NCBI GenBank assembly: GCA_022769485.1
Contig: JALEJU010000031.1
Location: 17,453-81,452 of the forward strand
From: Bacillota bacterium
Lineage (GTDB): Bacteria; Bacillota; Clostridia; Peptostreptococcales; Anaerovoracaceae
Direction: 5' to 3'
Length of the DNA: 64,000 bases
In this document: positions 26,750 to 37,985 of the stretch, piece after piece
Numbering within the stretch: position 1 is the first letter of the stretch
How the letters are laid out: the number at the start of each line of letters is the position of its first letter
Program-made: the position numbers and the translations under genes
Notes under the pieces: model-generated
Database searches by the model: none
What the model saw: the letters and a program-made list of their open reading frames with translations, nothing else
What the model was told of the DNA's origin: nothing

Positions 26750-28789
26750 TTAAACCGGTTCAAAACGAATCTCCCGAAGAGAAAGATCGGCGGCCTCTAC
26801 CCGCACCCGCAGAGAATTGCCCAGGCAATAACTCCGATGCCGCCTTTTTCCTATTAAGCGATACCGATCCTCTTCGTAAATGTAATAATCGTCCCGCAGA
26901 GCCCTTATGGGAATCCGCCCTTCGATGGTGCTGCCAATGTCTACAAACAATCCGGAAGAAGAAATTCCCGTGATAATTCCATCAAACTCCAAGCCGATTT
27001 TATCCTCCATGTATTCGGCCTTTTTTAGCTTTTCCATTTCCCGTTCCAGTTCTTCCGCCGTCTGTTCGCAGTCAGAGGACTGTTTCGCCGCAAAATCCGT
27101 TTTGGAAATCAAAAAAGTACGCCTTTTCTCCGATAATCCTTTGCCGTTTCCTTCCTCCTGATTTTTCAGCCACTCTTTTATGATGCGATGAATCATTAAA
27201 TCCGGATATCTTCGAATAGGCGAAGTAAAATGGCAATAATAATGAACCCCTAACCCGAAATGTCCCCGGCACCCGCTGTCATAAGCCGCTTTTTTCATGG
27301 CTCGCAGTACCACCGTATTGATTACCGTCTCCTCCGGCCGCCCTTGAGCATCTTTCAAAATTTTATTCAATACCGCCGGCCGTACCTCCTTCATCCCGGA
27401 AACATCCATAGAAAAACTTCTCAAAACTCGTTTCAGCTCTTCCATTTTATCTTCGGCAGGCGATTCATGCACCCGGTATATAAAAGGAGAATCCAGCAGA
27501 CAAAAATGCTCCGCAACCGTTTCGTTGGCAGCCAGCATAAATTCTTCAATCATGCGGTTTGCAGTCCGCCGTACTTCTGTTTCCACAGACAGCGGCTTTC
27601 CATTCTCATCGCAGCGAATACGCGCTTCCGCAAAATCAAAATCCACGCACCCACGTGCTTCTCTTTTTTCCCGAAGAAGATCCGCCAGCTTCTCCATGTC
27701 CCTTAAAGCCACACAAATTTCATTAGAAAGGCAGTCTTTTTCCATACCTTTCTCAAGATAATCCGATACATCATCATACACAAGCCTTGCCGCAGAGCAA
27801 ATCAAACTTTTAAATATTTTATGGTTCCGCACATTTCCCCGGCTGTCAATTTCCATCTCTACCGATAATGTCAAACGCTCTTCCTGCGGGTTTAGGCTGC
27901 AGATGCCATTGGACAGTTCCCGAGGCAGCATAGGAATTACTTGATGGGGAAAATAGACGCTGCACCCTCTTTTCAGAGCCTCTTTATCTAAATGGCTGCC
28001 CTCCCGAACATAATGGCTTACGTCGGCAATATGAACGCCTAAAAGCCAATTTCCGTTTTCGGTTCGGCCAATGGAAACCGCGTCATCCAAATCCCTGGCA
28101 TCCGCGCCGTCAATTGTAAAGATTAACAAGCTGCGCAGATCCAAGCGTCCCTCTTTGGAAGCGCTCCCGATTCGAAACGAAATGGATTTTGCTTCCGACA
28201 AAGCTTTTTTAGAAAAAAAGACGGGAATATCATAAGCACGAATCAATGCAGTCTCATTGGCTCCGGGCTCATTTCCCCGGCAGATCCGTTCCGCGATTTT
28301 TCCTTCTGCGGCTCGTCCCGGTTCCGGCCAGCGGGTAATTTTCGCTAAGACCTTATCCCCGTTAACGGCACCGTTAAAATCTTTTTTTAAAATTAACAGC
28401 GTTTCCCCATTCTTTCGATTTTCCGGGACGACAAATCCATAACCGCGCTCCCGCTTAAAAGTTCCTGTAATTTGAGAAGAGGAGCGTTCCAGTACAGTTA
28501 AAATACGTCCTTCCGCATTTCGCTTTTCTTTTCCGTAATCTCCGTCCTTTTCTAAAAACACTTCCGCTAAAACCCGATCGCCGTTCATAGCATTTCCTAA
28601 CCCCCACGGGGGAATAAAAACATCCTGCCCATTCGCAGCTTTCGGATCATCCAGGGAAACAAATCCGAAACCTTTCTGATTCTTTCGAAGAACACCCTGC
28701 AGAGAACCCAGTTTCTCTTTTTGTGTTTCGTATTCTGTACTTCTAAATTCATTTTTACGCCTTGTGAAATGTTTCTGATTTTTTCTCAT
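26750..28789 (-). CDS. rnr: Ribonuclease R
   Basis: RNase R is a 3'-5' exoribonuclease that degrades structured RNA and works with tmRNA in quality control. The 679-residue protein has N-terminal cold-shock/RNA-binding segments (LRKNQKGFGFVSLDD near residue 35), the RNB catalytic domain with the Asp cluster in TIDGADARDLDDAVSI near residue 228 and HFTSPIRRYPDLMIHR, and a C-terminal S1 domain (LEFDGIITGISSSGLFVDI). GGAGG precedes ATG 28789. smpB and secG, common neighbours, are not directly adjacent. Confidence 0.95.
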   Translation of the reverse strand: MRKNQKHFTRRKNEFRSTEYETQKEKLGSLQGVLRKNQKGFGFVSLDDPKAANGQDVFIPPWGLGNAMNGDRVLAEVFLEKDGDYGKEKRNAEGRILTVLERSSSQITGTFKRERGYGFVVPENRKNGETLLILKKDFNGAVNGDKVLAKITRWPEPGRAAEGKIAERICRGNEPGANETALIRAYDIPVFFSKKALSEAKSISFRIGSASKEGRLDLRSLLIFTIDGADARDLDDAVSIGRTENGNWLLGVHIADVSHYVREGSHLDKEALKRGCSVYFPHQVIPMLPRELSNGICSLNPQEERLTLSVEMEIDSRGNVRNHKIFKSLICSAARLVYDDVSDYLEKGMEKDCLSNEICVALRDMEKLADLLREKREARGCVDFDFAEARIRCDENGKPLSVETEVRRTANRMIEEFMLAANETVAEHFCLLDSPFIYRVHESPAEDKMEELKRVLRSFSMDVSGMKEVRPAVLNKILKDAQGRPEETVINTVVLRAMKKAAYDSGCRGHFGLGVHYYCHFTSPIRRYPDLMIHRIIKEWLKNQEEGNGKGLSEKRRTFLISKTDFAAKQSSDCEQTAEELEREMEKLKKAEYMEDKIGLEFDGIITGISSSGLFVDIGSTIEGRIPIRALRDDYYIYEEDRYRLIGKRRHRSYCLGNSLRVRVEAADLSLREIRFEPV

Positions 28790-28855
28790 ATACTGTTTCC
28801 TCCGGTTTTAGTTTAACACGAATCCGTCCATACTAACAACGAGGAGGATCGTTTT

Positions 28856-29278
28856 ATGAAAATTTATGATTTAATGTCTCATTCCGTTTCCTGCGTACGC
28901 CCGGAAACTTCCATCGTTCAAGTTGCCAAGCAAATGCGTCAGGAAGACGTAGGCGCAATTCCGGTCTGCGATGACCAAGACAGAGTTTTAGGCATTGTCA
29001 CCGACAGAGACATCGTTATTCGTTCAGTCTCCAACGGATCCGAAAATTTATCGGCAATGGATATCATGTCTCGAAATCCGATCACTGTTTCACCGGGAAT
29101 GAGTACCCATGAAGCTGCCCTTTTAATGGCGGGAAACCAGGTTCGCCGCCTTCCGGTCGTAGAAAATGAACGCTTAGTAGGTTTCCTGTCGCTTTCCGAT
29201 ATTGCCCGCCGGAACTTGTATGTAGACGAAGCCGGGGATGCGCTTTCTGCTATCTCCAAAGCTACTCCCATAGGATAA
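28856..29278 (+). CDS. Tandem CBS-domain protein
   Basis: The 140-residue protein consists of two CBS motifs (about residues 1-58 and 66-125): VRPETSIVQVAKQMRQEDVGAIPV with VTDRDIVIR, and VSPGMSTHEAALLMAGNQVRRLPVV with LSLSDIAR. CBS pairs bind adenosine nucleotides such as AMP, ATP or S-adenosylmethionine and act as energy sensors. The partner it controls is unknown. GAGGAGG precedes ATG 28856. It is a single gene divergent from rnr. Confidence 0.9.
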   Translation: MKIYDLMSHSVSCVRPETSIVQVAKQMRQEDVGAIPVCDDQDRVLGIVTDRDIVIRSVSNGSENLSAMDIMSRNPITVSPGMSTHEAALLMAGNQVRRLPVVENERLVGFLSLSDIARRNLYVDEAGDALSAISKATPIG

Positions 29279-29322
29279 AAACAAGAGGCAAATCGTACAG
29301 ATTCTGCCTCTTGTTTTTCTTT
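29277..29322. terminator. Bidirectional terminator between the CBS gene and the lipoprotein gene
   Basis: AAAAACAAGAGGCA (29277-29290) and TGCCTCTTGTTTTT (29305-29318) form a 14-bp stem with A- and T-runs built in, so it can work on both strands. The converging genes end on either side of it. Confidence 0.88.
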
Positions 29323-29330
29323 TGTTTCTT

Positions 29331-29630
29331 TTACTGATTGGCAGCTCCGCCTTTGACGTCATTGTCAGTCTTTGTGGTTCTGTCATTATCAGGTGCATTA
29401 TTGTCGTTCCCGTCTAATAAATCATCTACATCGTCTTCCACATCATCCACCACATTGTCGCCATTGTTGTTATTGCCGTTATTGTCGTTTGCGGTTCCGT
29501 TATCATTGAGTTCATTTGTGGTTCCGTTATTATCCGGAGTCACATCATCATTCTGGTTGTTCCCGCAGCCTACAAAAGCGGCCAGAGCTAAAATCAATAA
29601 AAGTCCGATGATAATCTTCTTTGTTTTCAC
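29331..29630 (-). CDS. Small Asn/Asp-rich lipoprotein
   Basis: The predicted precursor has Lys residues, a hydrophobic stretch (IIIGLLLILALAAF) and a lipobox ending VGC near residue 20, followed by a low-complexity mature part of about 80 residues rich in Asn, Asp, Gly and Thr. It should be lipid-anchored to the outer face of the membrane. I favour GTG 29630, which has GGAG nine bases upstream; ATG 29639 abuts the site. No enzymatic domain is visible. The acidic tail could bind cations, but that is a guess. Confidence 0.7.
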   Translation of the reverse strand: MKTKKIIIGLLLILALAAFVGCGNNQNDDVTPDNNGTTNELNDNGTANDNNGNNNNGDNVVDDVEDDVDDLLDGNDNNAPDNDRTTKTDNDVKGGAANQ

Positions 29631-29694
29631 TTCTTTCATCTCCTCTCTTATTTCATAAATATTGTTTGTTACAGAACCGTTTTTTAACACAAGC

Positions 29695-29736
29695 AAAAAA
29701 TAGAAACAAACGGCGAAGAATGCTCCTCGCCGTTTG
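29695..29736 (-). terminator. Terminator of hppA
   Basis: Minus strand CAAACGGCGA and TCGCCGTTTG (29736-29707) form a 10-bp or longer stem, followed by TTTCTATTTTTT, 38 bases past the hppA stop. Confidence 0.85.
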
Positions 29737-29773
29737 GAAAAATTTTCTTTTTATAAATTTTATAAGCTAAACC

Positions 29774-31822
29774 TTAGCCCAGCAAACCGCTTCCGAACAG
29801 AGGCGCGAATACAACCGCTACGATTGTCATCAGCTTGATCAGAATGTTGATAGACGGACCGGAAGTATCCTTGAACGGATCGCCTACGGTATCGCCTACA
29901 ACTGCAGCTTTATGAGGATCGCTGCCCTTGCCGCCGTAATGCCCTTCTTCGATGTACTTTTTCGCGTTATCCCAGGCGCCGCCTGCATTTGCCATCATGA
30001 TAGCCAGCAGAACACCTGCAGCCAGAGCACCTGCCAGCATGCCGCCCAAAGCAGCTGAGCCCATAATAAAGCCAACAGCCAAGGGAGCTACGATAGCCAA
30101 CAGACCGGGAGCAACCATTTCTTTCAAAGCAGCCTTTGTGCTGATATCTACGCATCTTGCATAATCCGGTTTGGAAGTACCTTCCATAATTCCTTTATCC
30201 GCTCTGAACTGTCTTCTTACTTCTTCAATCATTTCATTTGCAGCTCTGCCCACGGAATTCATAGTCAAAGCAGAGAACAGGAACGGAAGCATAGCGCCGA
30301 TGAACAGTCCTGCGATTACCAGGGGATCCAGCAAACTGATATTAAAGGAAACACCTTCGCCAAGAGAACCGGAATCTTCTACAACCTGAGAATAGGAAGC
30401 GAAAAGAGCCAAAGCGGTCAAAGCCGCGGAACCAATGGCAAAACCCTTTCCGATTGCAGCAGTTGTGTTACCTACAGAGTCCAACTTGTCTGTAATATTA
30501 CGAACTTCATGGGGCAGCTCGGACATTTCCGCAATACCGCCTGCATTATCGGATACGGGACCGTAAGCGTCTACAGCTACAACCATACCCGCTGTAGAAA
30601 GCATACCTACTGCAGCCAAAGCAATTCCGTACAAACCCGCACAGGCATTCGCAACCAGAATGCCTACCGCTACAAAGAGCAGAGGCCATACTGTGGAAAG
30701 CATACCTACGCCCAAGCCACTGATGATTGTAGTGGCGGAACCGGTCTGGCTCTGCTCTGCAATCTTCTTTACATGCTTATAGTCGCCGGAAGTATAAACT
30801 TCTGTAACCTTACCGATGGCGATACCTACAATCAGACCTGCAACAATCGCAACAGCGCAGTTAAAAGTGCCGAAGAACACCTTACTCAGAATGAAGGATA
30901 CGATTACAACGATAATAGCAGAAATATATGTACCCATATTCAGCGCAGTCGCCGGATTGGAGCCATCCTTGCCTCTTACCATCAGAATGCCGACTAAGGA
31001 AGCCAGAATGCCCACAGCGGCTAAAATCAAGGGAAATACACAGCCTTCAAGCGGAGGCAATGCGAACGCTTCACCGAATGCCGGAGTAATCGTCGGGATA
31101 ATAACCGCCAGAGTAATTGCGGAAATAATGGAACCTACATAAGATTCAAACAAGTCGGAACCCATGCCGGCCACGTCGCCTACATTGTCGCCTACGTTGT
31201 CAGCAATAACGGCCGGGTTTCTCGGGTCGTCTTCAGGGATTCCGGCTTCAACCTTTCCTACCAGGTCAGCGCCTACGTCAGCAGCCTTTGTATAGATACC
31301 GCCGCCTACACGACCGAACAGAGCCATAGAGGATGCACCCAGACCAAAGCCGGTAATTACAGATGCACAGTCAATACCCAGAACAACAAAGATCGTTCCT
31401 ACGCCCAGCAGACCTAAACCTACTACGCACAAGCCCATAACAGCGCCGCTCCGGAAAGCAACCTTCAGAGCTTTCGGCATACCGCCTTCTTTTGCTGCGT
31501 TTGCTGTTCTTACGTTACCTTTCGTAGCAACGTTCATTCCGAAGAAACCCGCGAGCACAGAGAACAACGCGCCGAAAACATACAGAACCGCTGTAACCCA
31601 GCCGATTCCGATACCTAAAATGATGAACAGCGCAACAATTACGATTGCCATCATCTTGTATTCTCTCTTCAAAAATGCCATAGCGCCTTCGTGGATAAAA
31701 CCGGCGATTTCTTTCATACGGCTTGTCCCTACGTCAACTTTGCTAATCCAAGCGGAAAGAGCAAAAGCAACGATCAGCGCAATTATGCCGCAGACAGGTG
31801 CAGCTATTGCCAACGTGTTCAT
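29774..31822 (-). CDS. hppA: Membrane-bound ion-pumping pyrophosphatase, K+-dependent type
   Basis: The enzyme couples pyrophosphate hydrolysis to export of H+ or Na+, saving ATP in anaerobes. The 682-residue protein has about 16 hydrophobic segments and the substrate site [39 protein letters not shown] and [19 protein letters not shown]. The segment [18 protein letters not shown] has Ala and Gly where K+-independent enzymes have Lys and Thr, so I assign the K+-dependent class. Which ion is pumped cannot be decided by eye. ATG 31822 follows GGAGG. Confidence 0.95.
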   Translation of the reverse strand: MNTLAIAAPVCGIIALIVAFALSAWISKVDVGTSRMKEIAGFIHEGAMAFLKREYKMMAIVIVALFIILGIGIGWVTAVLYVFGALFSVLAGFFGMNVATKGNVRTANAAKEGGMPKALKVAFRSGAVMGLCVVGLGLLGVGTIFVVLGIDCASVITGFGLGASSMALFGRVGGGIYTKAADVGADLVGKVEAGIPEDDPRNPAVIADNVGDNVGDVAGMGSDLFESYVGSIISAITLAVIIPTITPAFGEAFALPPLEGCVFPLILAAVGILASLVGILMVRGKDGSNPATALNMGTYISAIIVVIVSFILSKVFFGTFNCAVAIVAGLIVGIAIGKVTEVYTSGDYKHVKKIAEQSQTGSATTIISGLGVGMLSTVWPLLFVAVGILVANACAGLYGIALAAVGMLSTAGMVVAVDAYGPVSDNAGGIAEMSELPHEVRNITDKLDSVGNTTAAIGKGFAIGSAALTALALFASYSQVVEDSGSLGEGVSFNISLLDPLVIAGLFIGAMLPFLFSALTMNSVGRAANEMIEEVRRQFRADKGIMEGTSKPDYARCVDISTKAALKEMVAPGLLAIVAPLAVGFIMGSAALGGMLAGALAAGVLLAIMMANAGGAWDNAKKYIEEGHYGGKGSDPHKAAVVGDTVGDPFKDTSGPSINILIKLMTIVAVVFAPLFGSGLLG

Positions 31823-31865
31823 TTTATAAAATTCCTCCTTTTTCCTTTGCCCTGCTTTCACAGGG

Positions 31866-31905
31866 TACAACAATATTAAGAGGCGCCGAATTCAACACCT
31901 CTTAA
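31866..31905 (-). terminator. Hairpin between secG and hppA
   Basis: Minus strand TTAAGAGGTG and CGCCTCTTAA (31905-31876) form a 10-bp stem with one G-U pair, followed by TATTGTTGT. The weak U-run makes a partial terminator or a stability hairpin equally likely. Confidence 0.5.
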
Positions 31906-31941
31906 AACGTTTCGGATAAAAATATAATAATTCCGCACCAA

Positions 31942-32172
31942 TTACTCGATGCAAACCAGTGCCAGTGAACAAATAATAAAGCAGATTGCTCCTACGATAC
32001 TGATCTTGCTCAGAACCGCTTCGTAGCCTTTGCTCTTTTTCTTGCCGAACAGCTGCTCTGCACCGCCGCCGATAGCTCCGGACAGGCCGGCGCTCTTACC
32101 GGACTGCAGCAGGATACTTGCGATCAAAACAATACTCGAAATTGCGAGTAAAATCATCAAAAATGTTTTCAC
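31942..32172 (-). CDS. secG: Preprotein translocase subunit SecG
   Basis: SecG is the small accessory subunit of the SecYEG channel. From GTG 32172, which has GGAGG eight bases upstream, the product is 76 residues, the normal SecG size. It has two membrane segments and the family stretch LLQSGKSAGLSGAIGGGAEQLFG near residues 22-44. A frame extending to 32223 runs back past the ribosome site. secG often precedes rnr; here hppA and other genes separate them. Confidence 0.93.
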   Translation of the reverse strand: MKTFLMILLAISSIVLIASILLQSGKSAGLSGAIGGGAEQLFGKKKSKGYEAVLSKISIVGAICFIICSLALVCIE

Positions 32173-32204
32173 CTTTGCACCTCCATTAGTAGTATAACCA
32201 CTAT

Positions 32205-32233
32205 AGTTTAACACGAGACACATTAAAAATCAA
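32205..32233 (-). promoter_or_regulatory. Promoter of secG
   Basis: Minus strand TTGATT (32233-32228) and TAAACT (32210-32205) are 17 bp apart. The -35 lies in the tail of the terminator of the preceding gene. Confidence 0.65.
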
Positions 32234-32249
32234 GCATTTTCATGCTTAA
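32222..32249 (-). terminator. Terminator of the SLH lipoprotein gene
   Basis: Minus strand TTAAGCAT-GAAA-ATGCTTGA (32249-32230) forms an 8-bp stem with one G-U pair, followed by TTTTTAATG, about 30 bases after the stop. Confidence 0.7.
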
Positions 32250-32279
32250 GCTTCGGCTTTCAAAAACGAGTCCGTCCGC

Positions 32280-33473
32280 TTACCAGACCCGATAAAGAAT
32301 TTCTGCGAACTGCGCTCTGGTAGCCGGCGCTTTGGGATTGCATCTTCCGTTTTCATCAACCAGCAGTATTCCGCTTTTACCTGCAAATGTTATTGCTTCC
32401 TTAGCCCATTCGCTGGCATCGGTAAAATCGGAACAAACTACGAGTTCACCGGTTCCTACCCAATCAGATATATCGTTAACTTCGATGTAATTATATAACA
32501 TCTTCAGAAGTTCCTGCATCGTTAATTCTTTTTCCGGCGCAAACCTCGTTTCCGAAACCCCATCTACCACCTTTGTGCTGTACGCCCAGCAAATTGTATC
32601 GTAGTACCATGCACTCGGCGAAACGTCGATAAACGGAACGTCCCGATATTTTTGCCCTTCAAATTCAAAATACCGCTGAATCATAGCCACCGCTTCCGCT
32701 CTTTTAATCGTATCGTCCGGTTTCATCAAGGTTTCGGTTTTGCCTTTCATAACCTCCATACCATACATAACCCGGAGCGCTTCTTCGGCCCAATGCCCTG
32801 GGACATCCGTCAGCGGAAAATTGGATTTTAAAAGCGCTTCCGCCTGCTTTTCGTTGATTTTCCATTTTGCGTTGAGCGGTGTGAAACCGTTCCAAACCAA
32901 CGTCCCGTCTTTTTCAACTTTGTTTGCGTTGTTGGAAACCAGATTGCCGTCCACCTTGACCGCATAACGGAATTTAAACATTTCCTGCATCATTTTCTGC
33001 GTGTATCCCTGCAGCGCCTGTCCCTCTGATTCCTCATCTATGGTTTCCATCATGCTTTCCATGTCAAGATTCAGATAATACTGTCCGTCGGCCTGTTCGA
33101 CAAACATATTGCACAAAATAGACATTTCTGCCATATCGAAACCGAACAGTACTTCTTTATCAATGCCTTCTTCAAGACCTTCAAATGCGAATTCTGTGAT
33201 TTCTCCCACATAATTTACATCGTCAAGGGTATAACTCGTCCGCTCTATCCGGATCCCCGCTTCCCGGCAAATCTGCAGTTCTTCCGCAGTAGTATAGAAC
33301 TCTTCTTCTTCGTATGTGCCATCCTCGATAAGAGCCTTATCTATTGCGGCAACCACCCTTTCCGTACCGTTTCCGTCCTTGTCAATATTCACAGCTACAT
33401 CAAGGTTTACGCAGCCCGTCAGCGCAAAAGCAAAGACCAATAACACTCCGATCATCAGCAGTTTCTTTCTCAG
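32280..33473 (-). CDS. Lipoprotein with three C-terminal S-layer homology domains
   Basis: The protein has a lipobox (ALTGC), about 200 residues of unrecognised extracellular sequence, then three SLH domains: DVPGHWAEEALRVMYGMEVM, DVSPSAWYYDTICWAYSTKV with a TMQEL segment, and DASEWAKEAITFAGKSGILL ending in TRAQFAEILYRVW. SLH domains bind pyruvylated wall polymers. The first in-frame ATG (33455) gives a signal peptide with no basic residues and no ribosome site. A CTG at 33473 has AGGAG eight bases upstream and adds RKKLL, a normal signal start, so I annotate from there (397 residues). Confidence 0.75.
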   Translation of the reverse strand: MRKKLLMIGVLLVFAFALTGCVNLDVAVNIDKDGNGTERVVAAIDKALIEDGTYEEEEFYTTAEELQICREAGIRIERTSYTLDDVNYVGEITEFAFEGLEEGIDKEVLFGFDMAEMSILCNMFVEQADGQYYLNLDMESMMETIDEESEGQALQGYTQKMMQEMFKFRYAVKVDGNLVSNNANKVEKDGTLVWNGFTPLNAKWKINEKQAEALLKSNFPLTDVPGHWAEEALRVMYGMEVMKGKTETLMKPDDTIKRAEAVAMIQRYFEFEGQKYRDVPFIDVSPSAWYYDTICWAYSTKVVDGVSETRFAPEKELTMQELLKMLYNYIEVNDISDWVGTGELVVCSDFTDASEWAKEAITFAGKSGILLVDENGRCNPKAPATRAQFAEILYRVW

Positions 33474-33536
33474 TATGTAAACTCCTTTTTATCGAAGTTC
33501 CCCAGCGAAAACCGGGGAACCTGCCGATAGATTTTA

Positions 33537-34859
<1,323 letters not shown>

Positions 34860-34870
34860 TTAAGCCAACA

Positions 34871-34900
34871 GAAATTCTACGAAACATTTCGTAGAATTTC
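34871..34900. repeat. Perfect 14-bp inverted repeat between tpiA and eno
   Basis: GAAATTCTACGAAA and TTTCGTAGAATTTC are perfect inverted copies separated by two bases. No U-run follows on the minus strand, so it is not a standard terminator. It may be an mRNA processing or stability hairpin, or an operator for eno. Confidence 0.6.
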
Positions 34901-34916
34901 CGAAGTTGTCGATTAT

Positions 34917-35663
34917 TTAAAAATTAATAATTTGAATAAAATCTTCCGGTTTCAGACTTGCTCCGCCTACCAAAGCGCCGTCGATTTCATACATATTCAT
35001 CAGCTCCGATGCATTGGCAGGTTTTACACTTCCGCCGTACTGAATCACTACATTTTCCGCAAGTTCTTCGCTATACAGCTCCGCAATCGTTCGACGAATG
35101 TGCCCGCACATTTCATCTGCCTGTTCCGGAGTTGCGGTTCTTCCTGTACCGATAGCCCATACCGGCTCGTAAGCCACCGTAACCTTTTCCGCCTGCCCCG
35201 CCGTCAAGCCGGAAAACGCCTTTTTCACCTGTAAAGCAACTACATCCAATGCTTCTCCGGCATCCCGCTGCGCTAAAACTTCTCCTACACAGAGAATGGG
35301 AAGAATATCATGTTCAAAAGCTTTATGCAGCTTTTTATTTACGGTTTCATCGGTTTCGCCGAAATACTGCCGGCGTTCCGAATGCCCGATAATACAATAA
35401 TCTATACCTATTTCCGTCAGCATATCGGCAGAAATCTCACCGGTAAATGCACCGCTTTCTTCAAAGTGCATATTCTGAGCTCCGACCCTTATTCCGGTTC
35501 CCCGAAACGCCTTGACCAGAGTTTCCAGCTGTGTATAAGGCGCACAGATAGCAACCTGTACATCTGAAGCTTCATACAATTTTTTGAATTCGTCCGCAAA
35601 TGCTGCCGCTTCCTTTGATGTTTTAAACATCTTCCAGTTTCCCGCAATAAAAGGCTTTCTCAT
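34917..35663 (-). CDS. tpiA: Triosephosphate isomerase
   Basis: TpiA interconverts dihydroxyacetone phosphate and glyceraldehyde 3-phosphate. The 248-residue TIM barrel has the Lys of AGNWKMFK at residue 12, the catalytic His in IIGHSERRQYF near residue 95, the catalytic Glu in AYEPVWAIGTG near residue 165, and the phosphate loop YGGSVKPANA. It begins one base after the pgk stop, so the two are surely cotranscribed. Confidence 0.98.
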   Translation of the reverse strand: MRKPFIAGNWKMFKTSKEAAAFADEFKKLYEASDVQVAICAPYTQLETLVKAFRGTGIRVGAQNMHFEESGAFTGEISADMLTEIGIDYCIIGHSERRQYFGETDETVNKKLHKAFEHDILPILCVGEVLAQRDAGEALDVVALQVKKAFSGLTAGQAEKVTVAYEPVWAIGTGRTATPEQADEMCGHIRRTIAELYSEELAENVVIQYGGSVKPANASELMNMYEIDGALVGGASLKPEDFIQIINF

Positions 35664-36851
35664 TTATTTGTCCTCCAAAACCGCCACTCCGGGCAGTTCC
35701 TTTCCTTCCAAGAATTCCAGCGAAGCGCCGCCGCCGGTAGAAACGTGCGTCATTTTATCTTCCAAGCCGAACAATTTTACCGCTGCGGCAGAATCACCGC
35801 CGCCAATGATTGTGGTCGCATCGGTTTCCGCCATGGCTTCGGCAACCGCCTTTGTTCCTGCCGCAAAATTAGGCATTTCGAACACACCCATGGGGCCGTT
35901 CCATACAATAGTCTTCGCGTTTTTTATTTCATCGGCGAAAATATCCATGCTGGTGGGCCCGATATCCAACCCCATAAAGCCTTCAGGCATGGTTTCCGCG
36001 TCATAATACGCCCACATGGTATCGTTTGCAAACGATTTTCCAACCTTCACGTCGATAGGCAATAAAAACCGCACACCTTTATTTTCCGCTTTTTTCATTA
36101 AAGCACTGGCCATTTCCTTCATTTCCGGTTCCAGAAGAGATTTTCCCACGGAAAACCCTTTGGCGGCTAAAAAAGTATACGCCATTCCGCCGCCGATAAT
36201 TAAGCTGTCTACCCGATCAAGCAGTTTTTCTATTACCGGAATTTTGTCGCTTACTTTTGCGCCTCCCATGATCGCCAGGAAAGGCCTCTCAGGATTCGCT
36301 ACAGCATTCCCCAGAAATGCGATTTCTTTTTCCAGCAGAAAACCGGAAACGGCCGGAAGATAATCCGCAATGCCTGCAGTAGAGGCGTGCGCTCTGTGAG
36401 CCGTTCCGAAGGCGTCGTTTACGAAGACATCCGCAAGTCCCGCCAAGCTCTCGGCAAAAGCGGGATCATTTTCAGTCTCCTCCTTCCGAAACCGTACATT
36501 TTCCAGCAGCATGACCTGTCCCGGCTCCATCTTCTTTGCAAGAGCCGCCACATCGTCGTTTACTACCTCCGGCACATTGGGAAACAACACCTTCTGCTTC
36601 AGCAGCTCCGACAGATGCTCCGCTACCGGTTTTAAACTGTACTTCGGATCTGCTTTTCCTTTCGGCCTTCCTAAATGAGACATCAAAATCACGGAGGCAC
36701 CTCCGTCCAGCAAATAACGAATCGTAGGCATGGCGCTGGTAATACGGGTATCGTCCGTTATTATACCATCTTCTGTAAGAGGCACATTAAAATCACAGCG
36801 GACGATAACCCGCTTACCGGTCACGTCAATATCTTTTACCGTTTTCTTCAT
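35664..36851 (-). CDS. pgk: Phosphoglycerate kinase
   Basis: Pgk makes ATP and 3-phosphoglycerate from 1,3-bisphosphoglycerate. The 395-residue protein has the substrate site RCDFNVPL and MSHLGRPKG near the N-terminus, [16 protein letters not shown] in the middle, and the nucleotide site [13 protein letters not shown] and [15 protein letters not shown] at the C-terminus. It lies two bases after gap. Confidence 0.98.
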   Translation of the reverse strand: MKKTVKDIDVTGKRVIVRCDFNVPLTEDGIITDDTRITSAMPTIRYLLDGGASVILMSHLGRPKGKADPKYSLKPVAEHLSELLKQKVLFPNVPEVVNDDVAALAKKMEPGQVMLLENVRFRKEETENDPAFAESLAGLADVFVNDAFGTAHRAHASTAGIADYLPAVSGFLLEKEIAFLGNAVANPERPFLAIMGGAKVSDKIPVIEKLLDRVDSLIIGGGMAYTFLAAKGFSVGKSLLEPEMKEMASALMKKAENKGVRFLLPIDVKVGKSFANDTMWAYYDAETMPEGFMGLDIGPTSMDIFADEIKNAKTIVWNGPMGVFEMPNFAAGTKAVAEAMAETDATTIIGGGDSAAAVKLFGLEDKMTHVSTGGGASLEFLEGKELPGVAVLEDK

Positions 36852-36853
36852 GT

Positions 36854-37912
<1,059 letters not shown>

Positions 37913-37985
37913 TTACGCAATTTCAATCGAAGAATTCATACGGAACAAACCCTGTGCATTCCGCGTTTTCCGCCGATTTATAAAT

